Assembly (NCBI GenBank): GCA_012839015.1
Contig: DUOF01000143.1
Span: 1-32,380, forward strand
Source: a bacterium
GTDB lineage: Bacteria; Bacillota_I; Bacilli_A; RFN20; DUOF01
Reading direction: 5' to 3'
DNA: 32,380 nt
Position 1 is the first letter of the stretch. Each line of letters starts with the position of its first letter. The notes beneath the pieces are model-generated. The model saw only the letters and a list, made by a program, of their open reading frames with translations, made no database searches and was not told the DNA's origin. Below, piece after piece: positions 16,018-24,143 of this stretch. The position numbers and the translations under genes were made by a program.

Positions 16018-16851
16018 TTAAAATAAACCTCTTAATATCTTATTATTCTCACACATAGCAATAACACTCTTGTATTTATCAACTATAACATATTGTCCCT
16101 TGTATTTTAGTGACTCTGTTTTACCCTGTTTTACTTGCTCAGCAACATCATCGTTTACTTCAATCATTTTATAATTCTTTAGAGCTTCATACATGTTAAT
16201 ACTTTGGAAATTACCATTTTTTATGTCTTCTATACTATTAGCGTCCTTAACTCTAAGCTCAGCAATTGCAGTTCTTTTTAGATAAGAAACATAACCTAAG
16301 TTGCCAAGTTTGCTAGCTATATCCTGTGCCAAAGTCCTGATATAAGTACCTTTAGAACAAACACATCTAAATGTAAGTGTATTAATATCATAATTTATTA
16401 ATTCTAGTTCATAAATTTCTACTTCTCTTGATTTTATTTCTACTTCTTTGTTTTCTCTTGCATATTCATAGAGTCTCTTACCATCTACCTTAAGAGCACT
16501 GTAAATCGGTGGGGTCTGTGAGATGTTACCTACAAAGGAATCTAATACTTTGTCTATTGCCTCAGTGCTGACCTTTTTCACCTCTTGTTCATCACTAAAA
16601 GGTCCTTCTGCATCTAAAGTAAGTGAAGACTTACCAAAAGTTATCGTGGCAATATACTCTTTTATCCCATCTTCAATGAATCTAGCAATTTTGCAAGCCT
16701 TTCCGGTGACTACTATTAAAAGACCCTCAGCCAGTGGGTCTAAGGTCCCGCAGTGACCGACCTTCTTAATACCAAGAGATCTCTTAACTATTCTTACAAC
16801 ATCAGTACTCCCGATACCGACTGGTTTATCTATTAATAAAATTTTATCCAT
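16018..16851 (-). CDS. truB: tRNA pseudouridine(55) synthase TruB
   Basis: Makes pseudouridine 55 in the T-loop of tRNAs. From the ATG at 16851 the protein has 277 residues, starting MDKILLIDKPVGIGSTDVVR. The catalytic motif GHCGTLDPLAEGLL contains the nucleophile Asp38. Later RNA-contact motifs are DGKRLYEYAR and CSKGTYIRTLAQDIASKLG. The frame is open to a TTG three codons earlier, which directly abuts AAGGAG; the ATG has proper spacing to it. It precedes pnp and is divergent from the PP-loop gene. The C-terminal domain is short but has the expected YKGQYVIVDKYKSVIAM strand region. Confidence 0.94.
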   Translation of the reverse strand: MDKILLIDKPVGIGSTDVVRIVKRSLGIKKVGHCGTLDPLAEGLLIVVTGKACKIARFIEDGIKEYIATITFGKSSLTLDAEGPFSDEQEVKKVSTEAIDKVLDSFVGNISQTPPIYSALKVDGKRLYEYARENKEVEIKSREVEIYELELINYDINTLTFRCVCSKGTYIRTLAQDIASKLGNLGYVSYLKRTAIAELRVKDANSIEDIKNGNFQSINMYEALKNYKMIEVNDDVAEQVKQGKTESLKYKGQYVIVDKYKSVIAMCENNKILRGLF

Positions 16852-16927
16852 AAAATACAACTCCTTGTGTGCTTTTTTGCAGTGTCTATATTATAATTAA
16901 TATTATTATTTAAAGGAAGTGTTAGAG

Positions 16928-17680
16928 TTGTATTATCCAAGAAGTATTATAGCAAGTGTTAGAAGAGCAGATGAAGACTATTCTCTTATAGAAGACGGTG
17001 ATAGAATCGCCGTTGGTATAAGTGGAGGTAAGGATTCCTTACTGCTTTTATACATTCTTAATCTTTATAAAAAAGTAGTCTCTAAAAGAAAACACTTTGA
17101 AGTAATCGGAATCCATATCAAGATGGGTTTTCCTAATATGGATATTACTAAGATGCTTGAATACTATGAAGATCTTGGTATTAAAATTGAAGTCATGCCT
17201 TCAAATACCTATGATATCTTAAAAGCTAATAAGACTAAAGATGGAAAACTTCCTTGCTCTATTTGTTCTAAAATAAAAAAAGCAATTGTTATTGAAGGTG
17301 CTAATAAGTTTAACTGCAATAAGGTGGCCTTTGCTCACCATGCTGATGATGCAATAGAAACATTACTAATGAACTCAATCTTTGGTGGAAAAATCGCCAC
17401 CTTTAAACCTAAAATGTATTTAGACCGTACCGACACCACCTTTATTAGACCATTTGTCTATGTACGTGAAAAAGATATAATACATGCTAGTAATAAATTT
17501 AATTTACCAATAGTAGAATCAACTTGTCCTAATGATAAACACACCGAGAGAGAAAACATGAAGACTCTACTTAATGACTTGTATAATAAATATCCTTCCA
17601 GCAGGAGTAACTTCCTATTAATGTTACACAATCTAGAAAAGTTAGATCTTTGGGTCAAGGAGAAGAAAAAGGACTCCTAA
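16928..17680 (+). CDS. TtcA-like PP-loop tRNA-thiolation family protein
   Basis: ATP pyrophosphatase family protein (about 250 residues) related to TtcA, which thiolates cytidine 32 of tRNA, and to TtuA. The N-terminus has the PP-loop SGGKDSLLLLYIL after DGDRIAVGI, then the CxxC pair PCSICSKIKKA that could bind an iron-sulfur cluster, and the conserved VAFAHHADDAIETLLMN. A third cysteine sits in VESTCPNDKHTERENMK, as in the TtcA group C-terminal motif. The true RNA target is unknown. The start is uncertain: a GTG at 16919 is too close to AAAGGA, a TTG at 16928 is well spaced. It is divergent from truB, another tRNA-modification gene. Confidence 0.82.
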   Translation: MYYPRSIIASVRRADEDYSLIEDGDRIAVGISGGKDSLLLLYILNLYKKVVSKRKHFEVIGIHIKMGFPNMDITKMLEYYEDLGIKIEVMPSNTYDILKANKTKDGKLPCSICSKIKKAIVIEGANKFNCNKVAFAHHADDAIETLLMNSIFGGKIATFKPKMYLDRTDTTFIRPFVYVREKDIIHASNKFNLPIVESTCPNDKHTERENMKTLLNDLYNKYPSSRSNFLLMLHNLEKLDLWVKEKKKDS

Positions 17681-17747
17681 GAGCCCTTCTTCTACTGACA
17701 TTTTAAGTCACTTTTAATCGATAATCAAATTAATGATCATCATCTAT

Positions 17748-17767
17748 GTGTAGACGACTGTCTACAC
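17748..17767. repeat. Inverted repeat GTGTAGAC-GACT-GTCTACAC
   Basis: Perfect 8 bp stem with a 4-base centre in the gap between the convergent PP-loop gene and the unknown gene at 17808. There is no T-run, so it is a poor terminator. It resembles two TGTAGAT/ATCTACA repeats at 18610-18631 and 18747-18766. Confidence 0.55.
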
Positions 17768-17807
17768 TATAATTATAGCCGGAATTTATCATCATATACC
17801 GATTATT

Positions 17808-18179
17808 TTATCTAGTTATATTAACCTCAACTTCGTTTTCTTCTTCCCTAGATAATCTTTCACTAGTTTTCTTGAACAATATTCCAAAAGCTTGTTTTGG
17901 ATCTAATTCTTTAATGTCTCTTATTTTTGTATTTTCTAATTCCCTTATATATTCTAGATAACTACTATATAAATTATCATAAAAATTATAACCAAATTCT
18001 TCTCTGCAATCAAAGACGGCATTTAATAGTTGACTCTTAAAATCTTTTGCTTTCTTTACTGTTACATTGCCTAGGTCACTTTTATCATTATAAAGTTTAA
18101 CCATTCCCTCAGGATCTAGAGAAATTGATTTCATGTTATCAATTATCTTTTGATATTCTTCCAGGATGTTCCTTTTCAA
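17808..18179 (-). CDS. Uncharacterised helical protein, overlaps the gene before it
   Basis: A protein of up to 123 residues that I do not recognise. It is charged, without membrane segments or a signal peptide, and probably all alpha. The frame opens with TTG at 18179, inside the end of the upstream gene (41-base overlap); the first in-frame ATG, 16 codons later (MKSISLDPEG), has no clear ribosome site, so the start is unsettled. Both genes lie on the same strand and would share the promoter at 18467-18495. The overlap suggests coupled translation and perhaps proteins that work together. Codon use and AT content are like the neighbours. Confidence 0.6.
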   Translation of the reverse strand: MKRNILEEYQKIIDNMKSISLDPEGMVKLYNDKSDLGNVTVKKAKDFKSQLLNAVFDCREEFGYNFYDNLYSSYLEYIRELENTKIRDIKELDPKQAFGILFKKTSERLSREEENEVEVNITR

Positions 18180-18435
18180 AACTCTCTAGCATCTTAACTT
18201 TAACAAAGTCATAGTTTAATTTAGAAAGTTCTACTTGTTGGCTACCATCCTTATAAAATTTATCGATAGCTTCTCTTACATCTAAAAACTCATTAAGGGT
18301 TATCTCATCACCGACACTTAAATAAGCTTCATATTTAGGAGCAGCATGTTCAATATAATGTTCAATCATTCTAATCCTATCATTCATATACTCTTGTTGT
18401 TTAATTCTCTCTTTTCTTCTCTTAGATCCAAACAC
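18139..18435 (-). CDS. Uncharacterised 98-residue helical protein
   Basis: Not recognised. Basic N-terminus (MFGSKRRKERIKQQEYMNDR) followed by a charged, helical body without membrane segments. GGAGG lies 9 bases before the ATG, and a TTGACT-17-TGTAAT promoter stands upstream, so expression is likely. It ends with TGA. The downstream gene begins within its last 41 bases in another frame. It follows the hairpin-rich gap after rpsU, where Bacillus has yqeY; neither gene resembles YqeY. Confidence 0.68.
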   Translation of the reverse strand: MFGSKRRKERIKQQEYMNDRIRMIEHYIEHAAPKYEAYLSVGDEITLNEFLDVREAIDKFYKDGSQQVELSKLNYDFVKVKMLESFEKEHPGRISKDN

Positions 18436-18466
18436 ATTATTATTCCTCCGATTAATTTATAATTCA

Positions 18467-18495
18467 ATTACAAAATTATCTGAACTAGTAGTCAA
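18467..18495 (-). promoter_or_regulatory. Promoter of the two-gene unit at 17.8-18.4 kb
   Basis: Minus strand TTGACT (18490-18495), 17 bases, TGTAAT (18467-18472), about 30 bases before the start codon at 18435. Confidence 0.6.
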
Positions 18496-18609
18496 ATACA
18501 ATATTTAAATTCATCTATTATATGAAAAATACTCGCTTGAGTCTTTTCCATTCATGGCTTTAAACCATTCCGACCACTTTAATAATCGACCTTTATAAAA
18601 AAGGGTTTC

Positions 18610-18631
18610 TTGTAGATAATCATATCTACAA
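18610..18631. repeat. Inverted repeat TTGTAGATA-ATCA-TATCTACAA
   Basis: Perfect 9 bp arms around a 4-base centre, in the rpsU downstream gap. It shares TGTAGA/TCTACA arms with the repeats at 17748 and 18747. Could be an operator or an RNA hairpin; no T-run follows. Confidence 0.55.
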
Positions 18632-18661
18632 TAGTATTATGTTCTGTTATCAATAATTTAT

Positions 18662-18698
18662 ACAAAAAAAGAAAAAGGCCCATATAATGAGTCCCTTT
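18662..18698 (-). terminator. Terminator downstream of rpsU
   Basis: On the minus strand AAAGG-(GA)-CTCAT pairs with ATGGG-CCTTT (10 pairs with two G-U type pairs and a 2-base bulge, loop TAT), followed by TTCTTTTTTT. It would end rpsU transcripts or the candidate small RNA. Confidence 0.75.
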
Positions 18699-18770
18699 CA
18701 TTGTTACTAACTTGAGTTCGTTAGTAGCACCTCAAACGAGGATTTTTGTAGATCTCGATATCTACATTCA
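18662..18770 (-). ncRNA. Candidate small structured RNA after rpsU
   Basis: Just past the rpsU stop, the minus strand has TTGAAT (18796-18801), 18 bases, TAAAAT (18772-18777). It is followed by hairpins TGTAGAT/ATCTACA (18747-18766), CCTC/GAGG (18730-18741), TACTAAC/GTTAGTA (18705-18726) and then the terminator. That is the layout of a roughly 105-base independent RNA. It matches no RNA family I recognise. The alternative is a complex 3' end of the rpsU transcript. Confidence 0.3.
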
Positions 18771-18801
18771 TATTTTAATCAAATATTTAAAAATTATTCA
18801 A

Positions 18802-18984
18802 TTATCTACGTTTTTTACTCTTCTTCCTAGCTTCAATAGATTTTAATTTTCTTTTTACTCCAGGTTTAACGTAATACTTGCGTTTTTTAACAGCAGCAAG
18901 AGTTCCTGCCTTTGATACTGAACGTTTAAAACGACGTAGAGCGTCATCTAAATCTTCATTATCATGAACTGATATTTTTGGCAT
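18802..18984 (-). CDS. rpsU: 30S ribosomal protein S21
   Basis: Small-subunit protein bS21 that helps mRNA pairing near the anti-Shine-Dalgarno. The 60 residues show the family pattern: N-terminal PKISVHDNEDLDDALRRFKR followed by a strongly basic tail with VKKRKYYVKPGVKRKLK and ARKKSKKRR. A GGAGGAGGG lies upstream of the ATG. It has its own promoter, while mtaB and deoC lie upstream on the same strand; yqeU-yqeV-deoC-rpsU is a known Bacillota order. Confidence 0.96.
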   Translation of the reverse strand: MPKISVHDNEDLDDALRRFKRSVSKAGTLAAVKKRKYYVKPGVKRKLKSIEARKKSKKRR

Positions 18985-19025
18985 TTAATTTCCCTCCTCC
19001 TGATGCAACTAGCTAACGAATATAA

Positions 19026-19054
19026 ATTATATATAACGGTTTTGATAAAATCAA
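19026..19054 (-). promoter_or_regulatory. Promoter of rpsU
   Basis: Minus strand TTGATT (19049-19054), 17 bases, perfect TATAAT (19026-19031), about 40 bases before the rpsU start. A strong vegetative promoter by sequence. Confidence 0.75.
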
Positions 19055-19114
19055 TATATTTTTTAATCTTTTAATCATTTTCGGGGTAAATTCGACTAAA
19101 ACCATCAAATTTTG

Positions 19115-19768
19115 TCAATTATTAACTTCTTCTAATATTTTAATACCATTTGAGGTGCCAACCCTCTTCACCCCTAAATCGATAAATTGCTTAAATTCTG
19201 GGAATGATCTAATACCACCGCTGGCCTTGATCTCTAGGTTGGTATCGATGACACTTTTAATGGTTAAAATGTCATCGATACTAGCACCTCTAGAAGCAAA
19301 TCCGGTAGAAGTCTTAATAAAGTTTACTCCAACATCACTAAGTAACTTAGTTATCTTTATAATTTCTTCTTTGTTTAAGTAAGCAGTTTCAATAATCACT
19401 TTTAAAACTTTGTTAGCACAAATACTTTTAATACTTCTGATCTCACTTTCTAAGTAATCGAAGTTATTGTCCTTTAAGGCTGAGATATTAATAACCATAT
19501 CTATTTCATCTGCCCCATCTTCAATCGCTTTCTTAGTTTCAAATACTTTAGTTTCTATAATGTTAGCACCAAGTGGAAAACCAACGACCGTGCAGACTTT
19601 TACCTCACTGTTGCTTAAATATGATTTAGCAAGGGGGACATGGGCCGGGTTAATACAAACACTGTAAAACCCGTATTCAATCGCCTCACTACATAACTTC
19701 TTAATATCTTCATTAGTAGCATCAGCTTTTAAGTAGGTGTGATCAATATATTTAGCATAGTTATTCAT
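19115..19768 (-). CDS. deoC: Deoxyribose-phosphate aldolase
   Basis: Class I aldolase that splits 2-deoxyribose 5-phosphate into acetaldehyde and glyceraldehyde 3-phosphate in deoxynucleoside breakdown. The 217-residue TIM barrel starts NNYAKYIDHTYLKADATNED and shows VCTVVGFPLGA, the proton-relay aspartate region DGADEIDMVIN, the lysine-bearing strand LKVIIETAYL, and the Schiff-base lysine in NFIKTSTGF; KASGGIRS binds phosphate. The ATG overlaps the end of mtaB by 8 bases and has AGGAG, so translation is coupled. It ends with TGA. Confidence 0.95.
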   Translation of the reverse strand: MNNYAKYIDHTYLKADATNEDIKKLCSEAIEYGFYSVCINPAHVPLAKSYLSNSEVKVCTVVGFPLGANIIETKVFETKKAIEDGADEIDMVINISALKDNNFDYLESEIRSIKSICANKVLKVIIETAYLNKEEIIKITKLLSDVGVNFIKTSTGFASRGASIDDILTIKSVIDTNLEIKASGGIRSFPEFKQFIDLGVKRVGTSNGIKILEEVNN

Positions 19769-21080
19769 GGATTATCTCTCCTAGTAGCTCATTATCTTTA
19801 GAGTCCTTATCAAATCCCTTAATTAAGACATTCTTTATTTGTCCGATTAGTGATTTATCACCGTCTACCTTAACTATCAAATAGTTGGTTGTATGACCTT
19901 TAAGTTTACCTTTTGAATCAACTGTTTCAAAAAGCACTTCCCTTTCACTACCAATAAATCTATTAGCGTATTCATAGTTAGCCTGCTTTGAGATTTCTAG
20001 AAGTTTGTTTACACGCTCTTTTTTTATTTTGCTAGTTACTTGCCCGCTCATCTTACTAGCAGGTGTTCCCTTTCTACTAGAGAAGGGAAAGACATGTATT
20101 GCATCAAAACCTATTTTATTAATTGTATCGACAGTTTCTTCAAATTCCTCATCACTCTCACCAGGAAAGCCAACGATGACATCGGTAGTGATTGCAATAT
20201 CTTTAAAATTATCTCTGATTTTTTTAAGTCTAGCAATAATATAGTCTTTATCATACTTACGGTTCATTCTTCTAAGAACGTTGTTACTTCCTGATTGTAA
20301 AGGTATATGTAGATGATCAACGATAACTCTAGTAGTAGCCATTAACTCGATTATCTCATCGGTAATCTCATGGACTTCAATCGATGAAATTCTAAGCCTT
20401 TTTAGGTCTTTTACTTCATTAACTATATCTTTTAAAAGATCTCCAAAAGAATAGTCATCGAAGTCTAAACCATACCCTCCGGTATGGATACCGGTTAGAA
20501 CAATTTCTTTGTAACCATTCTTAACTAGGGAATTTATTTCATTTAAAACAGAGTCCTTATTTCTAGATTTGACCCGACCCCTAGTATAGGGAATGATACA
20601 ATAACTACAATAATTATCGCAACCATCTTGTATTTTTACATAGGCCCTAGTGTTATCACTATACTTAATAACACTTAAGTTCTCATACTCGCTAAATTCC
20701 TTAGAATCATCTACTTTAATGATTTGAGTATTAGTTTCTTCATATTCTTTTATTAGTTTAGGTATAGAAGAGCGATGATTAGTACCAATAATGATGCTAA
20801 CACCTTCAATACGCGCTATATCTTGATAGTTAAGTTGGCTATAACATCCCATAACTATCATAATTGTGCCCGGATTTTCTCTGATTAAGTGTCTTATCCT
20901 TTGCCTACTTTTAGCATCACTTCTTGAAGTAACACTACAAGTATTTATAAGACACACATCTGCGATGCCATCTTTAGGAGAAGGAAGATATCCGCGTTCT
21001 TCTAACATCAAGGCCAGAGCCTCTGATTCATATGAATTAACCTTACAACCTAAGGTAACTATTTTATATTTCTTCATCAT
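19761..21080 (-). CDS. mtaB: tRNA t6A37 methylthiotransferase MtaB
   Basis: Radical SAM enzyme that makes ms2t6A at tRNA position 37. The 439-residue protein has the N-terminal UPF0004 domain with TLGCKVNSYESEAL and INTCSVTSRSDAKSRQ and a third cysteine in VMGCYSQ, which together bind one iron-sulfur cluster. The radical SAM domain has the C-x3-C-x2-C motif in DGCDNYCSYCIIPYTRGRVK, then LTGIHTGGYG, and a C-terminal TRAM-type RNA-binding domain with GHTTNYLIVKV. It overlaps rsmE by 17 bases and deoC by 8, so the three are tightly coupled. LGCKVNS and this context separate it from MiaB. Confidence 0.94.
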   Translation of the reverse strand: MMKKYKIVTLGCKVNSYESEALALMLEERGYLPSPKDGIADVCLINTCSVTSRSDAKSRQRIRHLIRENPGTIMIVMGCYSQLNYQDIARIEGVSIIIGTNHRSSIPKLIKEYEETNTQIIKVDDSKEFSEYENLSVIKYSDNTRAYVKIQDGCDNYCSYCIIPYTRGRVKSRNKDSVLNEINSLVKNGYKEIVLTGIHTGGYGLDFDDYSFGDLLKDIVNEVKDLKRLRISSIEVHEITDEIIELMATTRVIVDHLHIPLQSGSNNVLRRMNRKYDKDYIIARLKKIRDNFKDIAITTDVIVGFPGESDEEFEETVDTINKIGFDAIHVFPFSSRKGTPASKMSGQVTSKIKKERVNKLLEISKQANYEYANRFIGSEREVLFETVDSKGKLKGHTTNYLIVKVDGDKSLIGQIKNVLIKGFDKDSKDNELLGEIIHE

Positions 21081-21801
21081 TACTGCCTCTTTCTAACATA
21101 AACGAAATTACACTAAGTAAATATATCGGTGCTGTTTCACTTCTTAGGATTCTTTTTCCTAGTGATACTTCAATGAAATCATTATCTTTTAGAAACTCAA
21201 CCTCTGATTCACTAAATCCGCCCTCAGGTCCGACAACTAGGGTTATGTCATTGTATTGCTTTTTAAGCAAACTATACAAGATAGAAGTATTAACCTCGCT
21301 AGCACTTTCATAAGCAATTAGGTTTAGTTCGCTCTTATATTTTACAAGTTCTTTTAAAGTAGCAATACTTGTCACTTCTACAAGACTGCTACGGTTTGAC
21401 TGTTTACAAGCCTCGATGGCAATTTTTTGCCATCTAGCGACTTTAGCGTCTTGTTTCTTCTTATCTATCTTAACGACGCTCCTTTTAGCATCAAAAGGAA
21501 TAATCCTACTTACACCAAGTTCACTAGTTTTTTGAACTACTAAATCAAATTTATCCCCTTTAACTAACGCGTAAACTAGATTAATCTTACTAGGCAGTTC
21601 ATTATCGATATTAGTTTCACTACTAATAAGAGCTTTTACTTGTTCACTTATTTCAAGGGTACATAAATATGTCTTACTCTCATAATTAACATAGATCTCA
21701 TCATTATTCTTAAGTCTTAACACATTTAAAATATGGTGATCATCACCCTCGTTAAAGGTAAAATAATCTCCCTCTTTGTTAACTGCAAAATACTGTCTCA
21801 T
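21064..21801 (-). CDS. rsmE: 16S rRNA m3U1498 methyltransferase RsmE
   Basis: SPOUT-fold methyltransferase acting on U1498 of 16S rRNA (245 residues). An N-terminal PUA-like domain (RQYFAVNK, then DDHHILNVLRLKNNDEI) is followed by the SPOUT domain: YALVKGDKFDLVVQKTSELG with VSRIIPFDAKRS, ARWQKIAIEACKQSNRS, and the knot that binds SAM, LVVGPEGGFSESEVEFL and SLGKRILRSETAPIYLLS. The start has AGGAAA upstream, 8 bases after the ftsZ stop. Bacillus carries it (yqeU) before mtaB but after dnaJ-prmA; here it follows ftsZ instead. Confidence 0.95.
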   Translation of the reverse strand: MRQYFAVNKEGDYFTFNEGDDHHILNVLRLKNNDEIYVNYESKTYLCTLEISEQVKALISSETNIDNELPSKINLVYALVKGDKFDLVVQKTSELGVSRIIPFDAKRSVVKIDKKKQDAKVARWQKIAIEACKQSNRSSLVEVTSIATLKELVKYKSELNLIAYESASEVNTSILYSLLKKQYNDITLVVGPEGGFSESEVEFLKDNDFIEVSLGKRILRSETAPIYLLSVISFMLERGSNDEEI

Positions 21802-21809
21802 AATATTTC

Positions 21810-22883
21810 CTACTTTAGAAACTCAGGAATTAAATCCTCTTCATCACTAGTTGTTTCACTACTAGTGTCTCCAATATCTAAAGTTGTTTGTTCGATCTTA
21901 GTATTTCTAACTAGGGTATAATTCTCTCTAATATAGTCCTCATCAAAATCAGTAGCAATGATTGATACTTTGATTTGATCTTCTATAGATTCATGTTGAG
22001 AGGCACCCAAAATTACATTTATGTCGCTGCCTGCTGCATCATTAATAATTTCTATTACATCATTAATATCAAATAGGGATAAACTTGTGTCCCCAGTAAC
22101 GTTAACGATGGCATTCTTAGCACCAGCGAAGGAAGCCTCTAGTAGAGGAGAAGAAATAGCCTTGTTAGTAGCATCGCTAACTTTATTAGGGCCATTACCA
22201 GTACCAAAACCAATCATGGCAATACCTTTATTTTGCATAACAGTCTTCACATCAGCAAAGTCACTATTAATAAAGTCGGTAGTACCAATTAAGTCTGTGA
22301 TGGTTCTAACACTCTGAGTCAAAATACCGTCAGCTTTCTTAAATGATTTACTAAATGGCATTTCGCCATCGATTTGTAATAATCTATCATTAGAAACTAT
22401 AATTAGTGAATCAACATGTTCTTTAAGGGCTTGTACACCTTCGCTAGCCTGGAAACCTCTAGTTTTACCTTCAAAGGTAAATGGTTTAGTAACCACTCCA
22501 ATAGTAAGCGCACCAAGTTCTTTAGCAATTCTTGCAATAACTGGCGCTGCCCCAGTACCAGTGCCTCCACCCATTCCTGCAGCAATAAAAATCATATCAG
22601 CACCTTCAAGAGCGGCTTTTATCTCCTCTTCACTCTCAATAGCAGACTCCCTACCAATTTCTGGATTTGACCCAGCTCCTAGTCCTTTGGTAATACTATG
22701 TCCTAAAATTATTCGATTCTGACACTTAGATTTATAAAGTGTTTGAATGTCGGTATTAGCAACCCAAAATTCTACCCCTTCAATTTCTTCTTCTAACATG
22801 TGGTTGACAGCGTTGTTGCCACCCCCACCAACACCGATTACTTTAATCGTGCAAAGTGGTTTTTGTCCGTAATTTTCAGTCAT
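21810..22883 (-). CDS. ftsZ: Cell division protein FtsZ
   Basis: Tubulin-like GTPase that forms the division ring. 357 residues: IKVIGVGGGGNNAVNHM (14-29), NTDIQTL, the tubulin signature GGGTGTG (105-111), and the T7 loop with NSDFADVKTVM that completes the active site. The C-terminal domain is followed by an acidic linker and a typical C-terminal peptide EEDLIPEFLK, which in the family binds FtsA and SepF, both encoded in this window. The linker is short. GGGGGAG lies before the ATG, 12 bases after ftsA. It is the last division gene; rsmE follows directly, not the spoIIGA-sigE-sigG block of Bacillus. Confidence 0.97.
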   Translation of the reverse strand: MTENYGQKPLCTIKVIGVGGGGNNAVNHMLEEEIEGVEFWVANTDIQTLYKSKCQNRIILGHSITKGLGAGSNPEIGRESAIESEEEIKAALEGADMIFIAAGMGGGTGTGAAPVIARIAKELGALTIGVVTKPFTFEGKTRGFQASEGVQALKEHVDSLIIVSNDRLLQIDGEMPFSKSFKKADGILTQSVRTITDLIGTTDFINSDFADVKTVMQNKGIAMIGFGTGNGPNKVSDATNKAISSPLLEASFAGAKNAIVNVTGDTSLSLFDINDVIEIINDAAGSDINVILGASQHESIEDQIKVSIIATDFDEDYIRENYTLVRNTKIEQTTLDIGDTSSETTSDEEDLIPEFLK

Positions 22884-22895
22884 AGTTGCTCCCCC

Positions 22896-24131
22896 TTATA
22901 GATCATCTTCATTTAAAGTCAAAGTATCAAAATTAGAGAATTCTTTTTCTTTATTACCTTCATTAGTGATTATATCATTTTCATTTTCTATTTGTAAATT
23001 TTTATATCCCTTTTGTCCTAGATTATTATAAGTGAGTTTAATAAGTCCATAAGTTTGGATATTATTGGCTTTAGTAATCCCTAGAACATTAGATTTAGCC
23101 ACACTAGTTTCGACTTTAGCTAGTTGGTAGAATTTAGCATCTAAATTCTTAATCTCACTACCATAGCCACAAATAACTACTTCAAACTTATCCTTAAACA
23201 AGAGATTATTAGTTTCACTAAGCACTTGCTCTAGCAAAGCATTTAATTTAGCTTCGATTATTTTAGAGAGTTCCCTCTCACTAAGATAACTTACTCTACC
23301 ATTTATTTCTGATTTATAGATAGAATAATCGCTAGCTAGTTCACTCCTAGCATTACCATTTACTAATACTAATTCACGGGCCTGAGCAAGTTCCATATTA
23401 TAGGTAGTTGCCACCTCTTTTATAATACTTTCAATACCTTCTCCAAGAGAAATATATTTTAACAAACGTCCTTTTCTATAGATGTTTAGTCTAGTGGTGA
23501 ATCTAGAAAGATCCAGCACGGCAATATCTAGATCATCTTCACTAAATGCACCTTCATAAAGACAAATAGTATCAAGGAATTGGTATTCAACTTTTAAATT
23601 ACAAGCCTTAATAATTCTCTTATAAGTATTAATAAGTTCTTTTGGTAGAGTTAACAAGTTGTAACGTATTTTAAAAGTAGAAGATCTATATCCAAGTGGT
23701 ACAAAATTATGGGTTTCGTCATTATCTACTGTAAAGTCGATTGGGATGACTTCAATTATTTCTTGTCCCTCTTCAACCCTTGATTTATACGCGATTCTAA
23801 TAGCGTTATCAATATCAGTTTGGGTTATTAGTGAATTTTTACCGTTTACCGGAGAAGTCGCAGTTCTTTCTGAAATAGTAATACTATAAGAAGGAAGGCA
23901 CAGTGAAACGCTATTTATGTCTATCTCAATCTTACGTCTTGCAAGTGCTAGAAGTGAATTAAGTGTGTCGATAACTTCTTTTTCATCTACTATTTGTTCT
24001 CCTGCTAGTCCCTTAGAAGAACTAGTGAAAACATCGTAAATGTAGAAATTTGAATTAAAAAACTCTCCAACAGTTAGTCTAATTTGACCATCAATTAATT
24101 CCAAAGTAGTAAAGATTTGATTTCTATTCAT
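22896..24131 (-). CDS. ftsA: Cell division protein FtsA (divergent)
   Basis: Actin-like protein that normally anchors FtsZ to the membrane. The 411 residues are divergent but keep the frame of FtsA: the N-terminal strand IFTTLELIDGQIRLTVGEFF, the FtsA-specific 1C region with EEGQEIIEVIPIDFTVD, phosphate 2 with LDIAVLDLSRFTTRLNIYRK, LLKYISLGEGIESIIKEVA, and the adenosine-site strand FEVVICGYGSEIKNLD. Usual glycine-rich loops are weaker than in Bacillus FtsA. The C-terminus ends FSNFDTLTLNEDDL; I see no basic amphipathic helix there, which FtsA normally uses to bind membrane. Between ftsQ and ftsZ, as in other dcw clusters. AGGTGAT precedes the ATG. Confidence 0.87.
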   Translation of the reverse strand: MNRNQIFTTLELIDGQIRLTVGEFFNSNFYIYDVFTSSSKGLAGEQIVDEKEVIDTLNSLLALARRKIEIDINSVSLCLPSYSITISERTATSPVNGKNSLITQTDIDNAIRIAYKSRVEEGQEIIEVIPIDFTVDNDETHNFVPLGYRSSTFKIRYNLLTLPKELINTYKRIIKACNLKVEYQFLDTICLYEGAFSEDDLDIAVLDLSRFTTRLNIYRKGRLLKYISLGEGIESIIKEVATTYNMELAQARELVLVNGNARSELASDYSIYKSEINGRVSYLSERELSKIIEAKLNALLEQVLSETNNLLFKDKFEVVICGYGSEIKNLDAKFYQLAKVETSVAKSNVLGITKANNIQTYGLIKLTYNNLGQKGYKNLQIENENDIITNEGNKEKEFSNFDTLTLNEDDL

Positions 24132-24143
24132 TTAATCACCTAT

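Larger units (their letters stand above)
18436..18801. other. 366-base intergenic region with several inverted repeats
   Basis: No open reading frame with a ribosome site was seen. It contains, from right to left on the minus strand: a candidate promoter (TTGAAT-18-TAAAAT, 18772-18801), a run of four hairpins ending in a terminator (18662-18766), a perfect 9 bp inverted repeat at 18610-18631, a weak ATGG/CCAT hairpin near 18553-18567, and the promoter of the next gene (18467-18495). Confidence 0.6.

Noticed and set aside
22403..22585. Minus-strand frame inside ftsZ
   Set aside because: An out-of-frame shadow of the ftsZ GTPase region without its own ribosome site.
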